DNA from: Isoetes taiwanensis
Taxonomy: Eukaryota; Streptophyta; Lycopodiopsida; Isoetales; Isoetaceae
Length of the DNA: 64,000 nt
Direction: 5' to 3'
Assembly: GCA_021234155.1 (NCBI GenBank)
Contig: JAJEKV010000168.1
Coordinates: forward strand, 553,352 to 617,351
The notes beneath the pieces are model-generated. The model searched no databases. It worked only from the letters and a program-made list of their open reading frames with translations, and was not told where the DNA came from. Shown piece by piece: positions 11,910 to 22,025 of this stretch (within the stretch, counting starts at the first letter, position 1; each line of letters opens with the position of its first letter). Position numbers and translations under genes: made by a program.

Positions 11910-12950
11910 TTAATATCCCAATCTTTTGGGAGTAATAGGAGGATTTTCTTGTGAGCTTGCACCACTTGCTTGAGGAGTTCTTGTTGCGGAAAAACCACCT
12001 CTTGGAGAAGGCACCGTTGCATGTTGGCCTCTTCCCCTAGTAGCATACATAGGGGAGGCAAAGTTTCCCCTATATCTACCACGCTTGTTACCCCTTCCTC
12101 TTCCTCTAGTAGGATGGGTTTCATACAAGGTTTCACTTTCCTGGTAAGATTGGTTCAAATTAATTGGCCTCTTAGGACCATTAGAAGCCGTCCATGTTCT
12201 CACACCCTTTGTCCTAGTAGAGAATGATGGGGGCATGAACATCCTTTCTATCATGGCGGGTCCTTCCTTGTTCTCATATTTTTGCAAAATACGAGATGGG
12301 TTATCACGAGCCATTTCACTTGCTCCTTCAATCATCATCTCTCTTACATACATGAAAATGATGAGTGCATGTATCACCTTTTTTGTTGACTCCTTCATCA
12401 ACCAATGTAAAAAAGCTGCAATTTGTGCCTCCAGGGTGCCTACTTCTGGAAAGCACTTGTCCAAATTATTGGCCATGTACCAAAGTACCTGGTCAATCCA
12501 TAGAATTTGAGGACCTGGACATTTAGAGCATGAGCACTTAACATAAGGCCTCATCCAATTCCACATGCCTTTCTCATATTCACTATCCCTTACTCCCGCA
12601 GTATTCATGTTTCCTTTGATATATGCTCTGACCGGAGTTGAGCATTTTTTATGGTCAAAGAGATTCATAGTGATGTTATCCAAAATCACTTCCCCTCTAA
12701 AAGCATTCATAGCTTTTTGAGCATCTCTTTTGCACATGCTTTTAAACACTTGGATATTAGCATAGCTATATCCATATGATAAAAAAAGTAGCGTATCCGC
12801 GTTAAACGGCGCGAGATGTAGAAGGGACCAAAGGGTCCACATCTTATGTTTTTGATTTGCTACAATCACCTCCAATGACCTTGAAGGTACAAATGGGTGA
12901 TACCATTTTTTGAATTGCTCAACATTTTTCCTCATTGTCATTACCCACAT
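11910..12950 (-). CDS. RG-rich putative nucleic-acid-binding protein upstream of the RT
   Basis: Intact 346-codon frame with a genuine ATG (12948-12950), 80 bases upstream of the RT gene's ATG on the same strand. The N-terminal two thirds is mixed and probably folded, with a Cys cluster (VKCSCSKCPGP near residues 137-147). Residues about 282-318 are Arg/Gly-rich (RGRGRGNKRGRYRG, then RGRG and PRGG), as in RNA- or DNA-binding tails. Position just 5' of an RT suggests a Gag-like or nucleocapsid role, but this is inference; I recognise no family. Intact length contrasts with the broken genes elsewhere in the window. Confidence 0.65.
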   Translation of the reverse strand: MWVMTMRKNVEQFKKWYHPFVPSRSLEVIVANQKHKMWTLWSLLHLAPFNADTLLFLSYGYSYANIQVFKSMCKRDAQKAMNAFRGEVILDNITMNLFDHKKCSTPVRAYIKGNMNTAGVRDSEYEKGMWNWMRPYVKCSCSKCPGPQILWIDQVLWYMANNLDKCFPEVGTLEAQIAAFLHWLMKESTKKVIHALIIFMYVREMMIEGASEMARDNPSRILQKYENKEGPAMIERMFMPPSFSTRTKGVRTWTASNGPKRPINLNQSYQESETLYETHPTRGRGRGNKRGRYRGNFASPMYATRGRGQHATVPSPRGGFSATRTPQASGASSQENPPITPKRLGY

Positions 12951-12963
12951 TCTCGGCCGGATG

Positions 12964-13305
12964 TTAGATAGTTACTGGTTTCTTCTCCCAATGTTCTTCC
13001 TGCAAGTAAAGGATGTTGTGAAATAGTGGGATTAAAGCCAGGAGAGCCAAATCCACTTCCACGCCTGTAGCGTTATTCTCTTTCAAGACTTTGTCAAACT
13101 TTTGAATCAAAGATAAACATGTTTTCTCTTCTTCAAAATCATCACTTACCAAGACGCTCAACGTCTTCTCTAGTTGAACCAACCTTTCCAGTACGTTACC
13201 CCTTTCCGATTCAATGAGGCAACAATTGCACCATTCATTGCAATCCAAAGTATTAAGAAAAGTGGAGTCATCTTCTCCAGCATTCCTTTCTTTTTGTATA
13301 ACCAT
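12964..13305 (-). CDS. Small acidic ORF in RT element, unknown
   Basis: 113 codons beginning MVIQKERNAGEDDS and ending 13 bases before the start of the RG-rich ORF. It contains a Cys cluster (DCNEWCNCC, residues about 21-29) and then a Leu/Glu/Lys-rich helical stretch (ERLVQLEKTLSVL). Its ATG directly abuts the stop of the preceding frame, which either indicates compact packing of ORFs or a single protein broken by an indel. Function not recognised. Confidence 0.5.
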   Translation of the reverse strand: MVIQKERNAGEDDSTFLNTLDCNEWCNCCLIESERGNVLERLVQLEKTLSVLVSDDFEEEKTCLSLIQKFDKVLKENNATGVEVDLALLALIPLFHNILYLQEEHWEKKPVTI

Positions 13306-13437
13306 TTAATGGAATTCCTTATTTTTTATCATGAAAAGAAGGCATTGCACAAATGGGGATGGTGCCACAATAGTGTCCTCATAACCTAGTTCGAGGAGCT
13401 CCTTAGCCCACTTTGTGCCGTTATCAGACATCATAGC
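13306..13437 (-). CDS. Short ORF at 5' edge of RT element
   Basis: About 43 codons reading MMSDNGTKWAKELLELGYED and ending NKEFH; the ATG lies at the inner edge of the right direct repeat. The stop codon abuts the next ORF's ATG with no gap. It may be the true N-terminus of one Gag-like protein now split over three frames (13437 to 11910), or a leader peptide. The open frame continues upstream into the CA-rich repeat, where it is only compositional His/Thr/Pro sequence. Confidence 0.4.
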   Translation of the reverse strand, partial: AMMSDNGTKWAKELLELGYEDTIVAPSPFVQCLLFMIKNKEFH

Positions 13438-13481
13438 TTGTTCTTGCACTCCAAATCCTAGTTTTAAGGATAGGGGCTGAT
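13432..13481 (+). repeat. ~50-bp direct repeat, right copy
   Basis: Same sequence and orientation as 7189-7239, one base shorter in a T run. On its right it runs straight into the TG-rich minisatellite; on the element's strand it lies immediately 5' of the first ORF. Confidence 0.9.
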
Positions 13482-13697
13482 GGTGGTGTGGTGTGTGGTG
13501 GTGGGGGGTGGTGGTGTGGTGTGTGTAGTGGTGTGTGGTGGTATGATGTGGTGTGGTGGAGTGTGGTGGTGGGGTGTGGTGGTGGTGGTGTGGTGTTGTG
13601 GTGGTGGTGGTGTGGTGTGGTGTTGTGGATTGTGGTGTGATGTGGTGTGGTGGAGTGTGGTGGTGGTGGTGAAGTGTGGTGGAGGGTGTGGTGTGGT
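13481..13697 (+). repeat. TG-rich (TGGTGTGG-type) minisatellite, right flank of RT block
   Basis: Plus strand is G-rich, built of TGGTGG, TGGTGTGG and TGTGGTG words for about 217 bases. Its strand polarity is opposite to the left minisatellite (C-rich on plus), so together they have the polarity of the two ends of a linear chromosome. It is not the plant TTTAGGG telomere repeat. Confidence 0.9.
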
Positions 13698-13843
13698 ACA
13701 AGGTCACAAAAATATATTAGTCAGAAACAATCAAATAGCTTGTTTTGATTGACCAAAAAAGGGTACAAGGCTTCTTTAAATCCGAGAAATCTTTTTTCAA
13801 AAAAAAAAAACTTACATAGTCATAAAGTATACTATCCCAGGTA

Positions 13844-16200
13844 TTATAATATTGACATAGTGTCATTTACACATTCCTTATGATAGGAAATATGTGAACA
13901 AAAGATATATTTAAGCACATTACATAGTTCATCTTGCAAAATCGGATACTCAAACTCATGATCATTTCGAAATCGGAGGGCTGGCTTTTGATCGTTCTTC
14001 AGATTGGCATCACAATGCATGACCAAAGCATCTATTAGAAATTGTCGTCGTGGCGGGCGTATTCATGAGAGAACCATTTAGATGTAATCTGTGACATCCA
14101 TAAATAAGGTTAGAAATATTTAAAGGAACATGAGATCACGGTACATACAAGGAAGGCATACAACTTACTTCCATATCTCTACCGGAGACAAGAGCTTCAA
14201 CATATTTGTGCATAAATCCATCACATACAACCCACATGATGTTAAATCGGGCTGTTGTGGCATCTCTACTTCTTTGAATCCGATTAACATTATTTCTCTT
14301 CATGAAATCGGCCTCTAGATACTTGGCCGTCGATGTGGTTAACATTTGTGTGTGCGACCTACATATCCGCGAAATTTAGCGGACCGAATTAGCGAAGAAA
14401 AGCAAAGCAACAACTAAAAGTATTACATACCCTTTGATTGCTTTCTCGTTAAATCGCATAACATCAGAGGATTCAAGGCGTGAATTCACAGTGCGGGTAG
14501 GATCTTGGAATCGGATGAGTGCGGCGTAAAACAGCCCGACACAAAATGGTCATTCTCAAGGATAGGTGCAAGGATATGATGGCATTTAGCTACCACAATC
14601 CCCTTCATCCACGATTTCACTATTTCAATGACATTCGGTGATCCTTGGTGATTCACCCTTTCTTTTCTTTGCTGGTAGCTTCTCTAAACCTTATATAGTT
14701 GTAGCGGGGATAAAAAAGATTTTGCTCTTCCACTTTCGAAAGGCAATGTCTCATACAAGCACACGGATTAGATTAAGATTAACATTAGAGACAAAGGAAT
14801 AGCAACAAATACTGGCTCGGTTACAACAGTTATTACACCATAAAAGATCCACTAAGCGGCTACTCATTTTAGAGTTAGTTGCACATAAAATTGCTATGTC
14901 GGATGCAACCACTTTCATTTCAGCCCGTGGACGGTTCTTGAATGGCGTGAATTCCATAAGTTTATCCTTGTCATCATTTTACGTTTGTCCGGATCAAGAT
15001 GTTAGTGTCATATTAACAATTGATCCATGACAATAAAGCATAAATTGATACCTTCCAATCTCTTGTTTCCGATGGTTTAGACACGCAAAAGCAGGTAAAA
15101 TATAATAAACTCTTTGAAATATAAGTAAGTCAATGTTAGTGTCATATTAACAATTGATCCATGACAATAAAGCATAAATTGATACCTTCCAATCTCTGTT
15201 TCCGATGGTTTAGACACGCAAAAGCGGTAAAATATAATAAGCTACTAAAGTATAAGTAAGTCAATGTAAGCTAGCAATTACCGTTTTTCGGGATGTCCAT
15301 GTCCTTCAGGTTTTGCACTCTCTTTTTCCATTTGTTTTGGCATCACCTTTGACCATAAATTTAGTGGTTGCCTTGGCTGCAATCTCAAGGCTTCTTCAAC
15401 ATCATCTAGCTCCTTTGAATGCGTCATGAGTCTCTCGAAGACAAGAAAGTGCTTCATTCTAATGTTTGAAAGCAAGACAAAAAAAAACGCGTGCACCAAA
15501 GAACAAGCCTTTTCCTCAACTTGAATTTCAGCGGCTTGGGACTATTTTCAATGTCGTCACAAACATCTTGATAATTTTATGCGTAAACCGTCAGCGTAAG
15601 TTTCAAAATACAAAAAAAAAAATAGAAACCACGAAAGGAGAGAATTACTTTACGGGCTTTTCGATTAGTTGCTCAATAATAGCGGCTTCGGCTTCCAGCG
15701 AGGTGGGATCTCTTTTTGGAAAACAACCTCTGGCGCAAAATATTGAACATTAGTGAACTCTAACTACAACGGATGCAATCTTAATGTAATCGAGAATGTA
15801 ATCACCCTACCTTCCACATACCCCTCTGTCTCCAAATCACCACTTGATTGCTTATGAGTTGTTGCAATTCTCAAAGGTGATGTAGATGTGGATGGACTTC
15901 CAACATCGATAGCGGCGGCATCTTTTGTGCGAGGTTCACAATTGGGATGTCGAGAATGGTAAATGCAACCCCTTCCCAACAACATTCTTCTTTTCACCTA
16001 CAACATGAAATTTTGCTATATTGAAACTTAAGCATAGTGCCGCGAAACATGAATTGTTTGGTTTTACTTGCGGTTTTACTTCTTCCTTTCTTGATACTAC
16101 CCATGTGCGCATTGACACAATTGGGTGTCAATAAAAATGTAAACACTTGATTGAAGGGAGATGTAGAGTAGATAGAAGCAAAATCACGAAGAAAAAACAA
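13844..16200 (-). CDS. Ulp1-like (C48) cysteine protease gene, several exons
   Basis: Minus-strand, intron-containing gene for a SUMO-protease-like cysteine peptidase. Diagnostic exon 14169-14285 reads EMPQQPDLTSCGLYVMDL: the Q..D/x..SCG(L)Y box with the nucleophile Cys codon at 14234-14236, followed by a GTAAGT donor at 14168. The preceding exon, about 14431-14640, reads KSWMKGIVVAKCHHILAPI and ENDHFV, matching the family's I..P(I)..(D/N)xH segment holding the catalytic His. Donor GTATGT lies at 14430. Further coding-looking pieces with splice-like borders are at 15284-15499 (ending PEGHGHPEKR), 15800-15997 and 16010-16105 (MGSIKKGRSKT), and 13844-14040. At least one frame change lies in the 14.43-14.64 kb exon. 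Ulp1-type proteases are host SUMO enzymes but are also commonly carried by plant MULE and CACTA elements; no transposase is visible here. Exon structure outside the two motif exons is uncertain. Confidence 0.6.
15001..15268 (+). repeat. Tandem duplication, ~134-bp unit x2
   Basis: 15001-15134 is repeated at 15135-15268 with few differences; both begin GTTAGTGTCATATTAAC. It lies in what would be an intron of the Ulp1-like gene. Confidence 0.9.
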
Positions 16201-16266
16201 TCAGATGCAAATCAAAACAGAACATATCTTCTTTTTTATTTTGGGATGTTGTTGGGTTCCGTGCCA

Positions 16267-16306
16267 AAGGGAACGCCGCATCTTACGCCGCATGCGGCGT
16301 TCCCTT
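16267..16306. repeat. Perfect 15-bp inverted repeat with 10-base loop
   Basis: AAGGGAACGCCGCAT at 16267-16281 is exactly complementary to 16292-16306. It is GC-rich in AT-rich surroundings and could form a strong hairpin. No terminator or small RNA context is evident. Confidence 0.85.
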
Positions 16307-16429
16307 CCAGTTTGCGTTTTTCCTTGGGTTCCCTCATTTGGGCGTTAGTTCTTAGGCATTCAATGTGGATTTTTGAATTCTCCAAGCGGAGGAGGCATTC
16401 AATCTTGGAATTTTGAGCGGCTTTGTACA

Positions 16430-19400
16430 AGGTAGTGCGGTGTGGCTATGGCCTTCAGCATATCTGTGCCCCCTCTACAAATCTATGGTATTCTCTTATA
16501 TTCTTCTCCAGGCTTCTCTTCTGCCCGCTCATGACTAAGAGAGTTCTTGCACAGGTTATGGTGGAGGTTAGAGCATTTCGGCGTTCTTGCAACCTACCAG
16601 CTAACTTCTCGGGCGGTGCATCTTGGTTTCATGATGGCGGGCTGGGTTTCAATAGAGTCGGTTTTTGTTAGAAAGGAAGACGGGTATGAAGAGGGCTATT
16701 TGTATTTGAGTAAATCAAAAGGAGCTTAGAGGTGCGGTGCCACATTCTGTATTTCTCTGATCCTAAATTTTCCACCATTTTCTTTTGCTCATTCCATCTC
16801 TTACATTTTTTTCCTCATTCCATCTCTAAGAGGAGTACCTCCTTTCCGGTTGTGGATTCAAAGGGATAAAATCAAAGATCCTGGCGGCTTATTCTGTCTA
16901 CATAGGCTCGGTTTTTTTCTGTTAGCGTAAGTATTTTCCTTGGAGGAAATCACCCGGCTTTTACGTACCTTGGAACTGCATCGAGCGTGTGAATCTATCT
17001 GCGCCTATACATTATTTTTTACGTGCCTTCTCTCAAAATGTCGCGAAGCCATTTGCACATCTTTTCTCGGGTTTTCTCGGGGAGGCAACTCGGGTCCTAT
17101 ATTAGCTTATCCAAAGGCGGGGCATGTCCATCGGCATAAGGCAAGTCCATCGAAAGGTATTTCTTATCCGGTTTTCTAGAAGCGGGGAAATGGGCCCCGT
17201 TCTCGGGTTTAATCTTTATCAGGTTTTCCGGTGTAGATCGAGGGCGGGCAACAAGCGTGTTGTTTACTCCACGTTTCTGTATTGCTTATTCGGACTGTTC
17301 TTTCGGTAGAAAGCCATTCGTCTAATCCATATTCTGAGACCATTTTCTGGTCGTTTCCATGTTACGGATCGTTTAAGGTAGTCTTTACAATCGTAGTCAT
17401 TAAAGTCTTGGCTTCATGCACTCCACCTTTGCATAAATCTGATTTTTTTGCAAAGGATGAGATGGCACGGAATGGTTTGAATGTGGTAAAAATTTGGTTC
17501 TTATTCTTATGTTTTTTTTTGGTTTTGGGTTATTTTGTTAGGTTCTAAGGCGGTGTATGAAGCGTGGGCATCTGGAACTTTGATCACGGGCATCCTCTCA
17601 AACTCGGGTAATAATGTGCTACTTCATATTTGCATTTTTTGTCATTCAGCTACTACGAAAATATAAAAATATTATATAAATGGTCAAACATTAAAGAAGC
17701 ATGCTTTTCTTTTTCCTTTTATGTACCTTTGGGTTTTAGAAAACACGATTTAGAAGTATCTTTGGTTATGTACTATTTTGCCTCAAAAGCTTCACCATTA
17801 CACCTTCTTGCTAGACTTGTCCAGTTTTCACTATAGAGAATAGGACAGCGTATGTGAAGAACTTCACGCATCATAAACAATCACTTTACGGTGCAGCCAT
17901 CCACATGTGCATCACTAATTGTCAATGGTGCTGCTTTGTTAAGGAAAGAAGTTTACAAGGAGCTTATAAGGCTTATCTCTTCCACCATGCATTTACGGAT
18001 CAACAATTTGTGTGCAGACTTCTAAGGTTCAAACAAGTTCTTCAGCAGGTATAGTAATTGATGCCATTTATGTGGGAAGTTTGATCTTTTGTGGTCGGAT
18101 ATATGGATTTTTGGTAGAAACTAATGCGGGTGTCCTTGATGCAATTCTTAAGTTGCCATTAGTTGTTTCCTCCTTTAAATTCTCTAAATGCCATTGATGT
18201 TTCCAATGCATGTTAAGTTCTGCACTTATATGATTCAGTTCTACTCTTTAACTACTTTCGTAAATATGTAGTTGGGTTTGGTGAGCTGTTGGAGCACAAG
18301 TATTTTATATTCTATGGGGTGATCTTTGTATTGTGACATTCATCTAAGCGGATCATGGGTTAGAAACCTCTTGATCCAAATGGATATGTGGTAAAGCTCA
18401 AATTAATGTCTGATATTAGTTTTACTTAAATATTGACGTCCTTCACCTATGTATTTGCCACTGATAGGAATGAATATCTGACCTTACTTGCAACCTGGAG
18501 TGTGCCACATTACTGAATCGTATAAGCGTTGTTCATGCATTGTTTTTGGGTATATTCTAATCTAAGCTTTTTTTTTGCAGGCTTGGGAAGCTTCATAAGG
18601 AGTATCTTCATCTTTAAGGCCCTGTGGAGTACCATTTATTAATTAGACTTTTCTATCAGCAAAAAGATTAGCATAATGAGTTGTACATATATGTTGATCA
18701 TTACGTGGGTAGGATTTCTTTTTCTGTAACTGCTATTAAATGTCTTAATTATTTATTAACTGATCGGGCTTTTGCAGCATGAACTCAACATGTATCACAA
18801 CATGTCCCAATGACTTCTGATTTTCTTGCAGAACTTGAGAAAATCCATTTTTTGCGATGATGAAGGCTGCCCCGACGAGGCAGTGATGTATGATGAAACT
18901 GGAGGGTTTACCACTCAGAGCATTCTTGGTGCCTATAGCCAACTTCAATTCCTGTACTTGAAGGCATTCTGTAGAGTATATATACTCTACGGAAAATATG
19001 ATATAAGTGCATCTTCGTTTTTTGTTTGTGGCAGCACTTTGTAAAAAATATATTCTTCCTTAGCTTGGCTGGTGACATTGTTGATGCAAACTGAACCTGT
19101 ATTTGGAGGCGATGTCCATTAATGATATTTGTGAAGCTCTGATTATAAAAACAAGCATTTAACAAAATTAGTTCGTTTATAATATCATATTCTGTAGAAG
19201 TTTTCATCAGATGCAAGTCATTGAATGATACAGAAGAGATGTAAGCTTGAATTAGGAAAACACCATGGTGTTTGTTAACAGATTCTTATGTTCAATATTT
19301 CATTAAGTTTGTATTTTGTTGATGATTGACGATTTGCATAACATCTCAGAAGGAATCTTTGACCTTCAAAGATTAATTAATAGTCATTGTCTTTGTATAT

Positions 19401-19982
19401 AAATATTGGGAGGGTTTCTTCTCACTACAGTGGTTGCTTTTAAACATCCTACAGTAATTTTATTCTTTCTTATAGGCATTCAAGCATTTAACCTTTCCTA
19501 TTCACACACATTTAGTTTGCTCTTCTACCAACATAAAATGTGCACAGAATATGTGAACTTATTCTTAATAACAAGAGAAGATACATCCATGCTTTATTTT
19601 CTCATAATGACCATTTGCCACTTTCCCTCACCCCCTACCTTAACCATTATTTAATGATTTAACAAACTAAGACACAATTACCAACACATAGAGAATGGAC
19701 AAAAGATGGATGTTATGACTTTGCATCAGGAGCTCTTAAACTTGGAGGCGACCCCAAAGGGTTGAGTTGTCAGGTTCTACCTTATCAGGAAGGATTTTTA
19801 AGTTACAAAAAAAAATAGTATTGAATCACATCAAATCACACGTGCATCAATGTCTGTCTCTTTGGATAATGTTCAGGATCATCGAGCACCCTTTTACTAT
19901 AAGTTTGATACATTGAAAGTGGACAGAAACAATAACAATTCAAAGTCTATTGCATCTGTCCCTTCCACACTTCGATGACTAA
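16430..19982. other. AT-rich stretch with exon-like fragments, left of a Helitron end
   Basis: No gene is recognised. Short coding-looking pieces with splice-like borders occur, for example 18840-18975 reading IFCDDEGCPDEAVMYDETGG after a TTGCAG acceptor, and about 18570-18610 after a TTTTTTGCAG acceptor. Because the interval ends at a Helitron 3' terminus (19983-20012, plus orientation), these may be gene fragments captured in a non-autonomous Helitron; the 5' end was not found. Confidence 0.35.
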
Positions 19983-20012
19983 TGCCCGGCATCGCCGGGC
20001 ACACGTTTCTAG
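19983..20012 (+). mobile_element. Helitron 3' terminus (hairpin + CTAG)
   Basis: An 8-bp-arm hairpin (TGCCCGGC, loop ATC, GCCGGGCA) at 19983-20001 is followed seven bases later by CTAG at 20009-20012 and then T. This is the canonical Helitron 3' end: a GC-rich palindrome about 10 bases before CTRR, inserted before T. The element would extend leftwards from here on the plus strand, so it is a different element from the helicase remnant at 22.9-25.0 kb. Confidence 0.65.
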
Positions 20013-20740
20013 TGTTAATTACATGCAAGTAGGTTTTTACTACAGGCAAACTTTCTGCTGATAATGTAACGACAAAATAGAAGTACATTAGTGTACATAG
20101 CTATCACAATGTAAAGGAAAACCAAATACTAAATTCAAATGCATTTCAGAACAAAATATTTTATCAATACACCCTATCAAATACATCATTCAGCATTGAA
20201 TGTAAAGGAAAGTCAAATACCAAATTTATATGCATTTCTGATCACATGTAAATGCAAAGTCTGATCAATCAATGCAATACACCTTATTAATACACCACAA
20301 AAGGAATTCCGAAAAAAGCACTTCATGGCGTCTGAGAAGCAAATACATTTCCTCTTTATAGTAAAGACAAAACCACGCCAAATCAAATGTTAATACAGTT
20401 ATGTACATGATGGAAAATAACTACATCTAAGTACACTCAAACTAATTATGTAATCAAAATAGAAATAGATGTACCTTGGAAGGGATTCCTAAAAAGCGAT
20501 TAATCATGGGTCCTCGGACCATGAACAATCATGTACACATGTATTAAAATCGTTGAAACCACGAATACAAGACAAAATAGACAATATGTATGACCACAAA
20601 GTGGAGATATTACCATGTCGAGTCAAGGCAATCATTGCATTTCTTTTGCAAGTATTGCTTATATGTGAGAATGGCGCTCAAATCTTCTTTGCGGTATGGG
20701 AGGCGGGCTGCAGGCCTATCGGGTCTGATCTTTCCAAATG
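20013..20740. other. AT-rich interval, nothing recognised
   Basis: Low-complexity AT-rich sequence with repeated words such as CAAATACCAAAT and ATGCATTTC near 20120-20260. No coding motif on either strand. Confidence 0.5.
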
Positions 20741-20777
20741 CTTAGTCATCTCCTTTATTCTATTCTCACGGTTGGAA

Positions 20778-21740
20778 TTAACTTCCAAATCCTTGCTGAT
20801 TTTTTTCAATGGCGACTTCTAATTCTTGCAAATCAGCCTTTAAACAATCAATGGGAATCATTAGAGCATCTAAGTCAGCAATATAACTTGATTTCTCCTC
20901 CTCTAAATGGGATGCCAAAGCCGTTTGCACATCGGTTGGCTTCCCGCTTGCTTTTAAACCTGCCATAATCTTTGAACTACTCACATATTTTTGCATCTTT
21001 TTACTGCACAAGTCTTGTCAAAGCTCTTATCACTCTCATGCTTCTTGAGTTCAATTTCCATTGTTTTCCTTTTCTCTTTTTTAAAGTCGTATTTCATCAA
21101 GCATGGGCGAGAATCTAATGCTCTTGTTTCCCTCCACCTTTTCATCATTTCCAAGCTGCTGCCCCAATTCTACAGAGGCATATATTTAATAAGCTTTAAC
21201 ATTGGAAGACTTTCTTGTAGCTAATTCTATCGAGGTCGATTCTTTTTTGAGCCTTTTGAATGAAGACTTGCACTTGCTTTCACCTCATCTCAATCAATGC
21301 TTACTCCTTTGTAATGAAGTGCATATGCTTTCGGGCAAAATACAATGGAATGTGATGATTTACAATGTCCCTCCTACAAAAACGTGTTCATACCTGAAAA
21401 AAAATGCGCCATCCAACCGGGCTTAATCACGCACTCTTGATAACCCCTAACGGCCGGGGCTTGAACTCAAAAATCACACTATTTGCACTAGCCACCTGCA
21501 AACATGCTATCAAAATTGTTGCTCCTAAGGCTGCGATGCTTACCTTGTCAAACTTCGGGCGACAAGACCTCCCGTCTGAAGAAGACCCACTCTTGAGTTT
21601 TGGTGGAAGTTCTAGTGGGAGACCTTGGCATGGGCTTTATAGGTTTGTTGCAAGGAGATTTCCTTGGAGATGTCTTTGTTCCAAAGCTGCCGTCATGATC
21701 TCTTCCACGGTGCTTGACTCTCTGAAAATGCAAGCTTTTG
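20778..21740 (-). CDS. Lysine/glutamate-rich exons of an unrecognised gene
   Basis: Minus-strand coding-looking pieces. 21740-21560 reads Ser/Thr/Pro/Lys-rich sequence (PRSPTRTSTKTQEW). 21160-21010 reads EMMKRWRETRALDSRP then KKEKRKTMEIELKKHESDKS. 21011-20778 reads GKPTDVQTALASHLEEEKSS and LKADLQELEVAIEKNQQGFG followed by a stop at 20778. The last two are joined by a one-base frame change in a run of A. The composition suggests a coiled-coil or a NAM-associated/Myb-like C-terminal region such as those of plant Harbinger accessory proteins, but no diagnostic motif is visible and I do not name it. Confidence 0.35.
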
Positions 21741-21850
21741 GCTATGGAGGTCCTGATCTTGGCTATGGAGGTTCGAATATGGATGTCAAGCTTTTCGGCT
21801 ATGGAGGTTCGAATATGGATGTTAAGCTTTTCGGCTATGGAGGTTGGCGG
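21739..21850 (+). repeat. Tandem ~33-bp repeat, glycine-rich if translated
   Basis: Three units of CTTTTCGGCTATGGAGGTTC followed by GAATATGGATGTCAAG (the first shortened). In one plus frame it reads FGYGGSNMDVKL repeated, but no gene structure supports translation. Confidence 0.8.
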
Positions 21851-22025
21851 GAGGAAGGTTGAGCAGGCCCAGGGGAGGAGAGTTCAAAATTATTTGCCCT
21901 ATTAATGATTCATTCCAAGAATAATAATTTATTGGGGGGGAGGATTTCCTTACATTTTGAATTTGTAAATGTAAAATCGGGGCACTTTTTTGCCCACCCT
22001 TTCATTCTTCTACCGGTTGCCAAAG

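Noticed and set aside
6686-13697. Plant telomere repeat (TTTAGGG) at the element ends
   Set aside because: The caps are TGGTGTGG-type; no TTTAGGG or CCCTAAA array is present.
13480-13752. Val/Gly/Cys-rich open frame across the TG minisatellite
   Set aside because: Same artefact on the opposite composition.
18840-18905. C/D-box snoRNA (GATGATGA near 18857)
   Set aside because: No CTGA D box at a suitable distance and no terminal stem.
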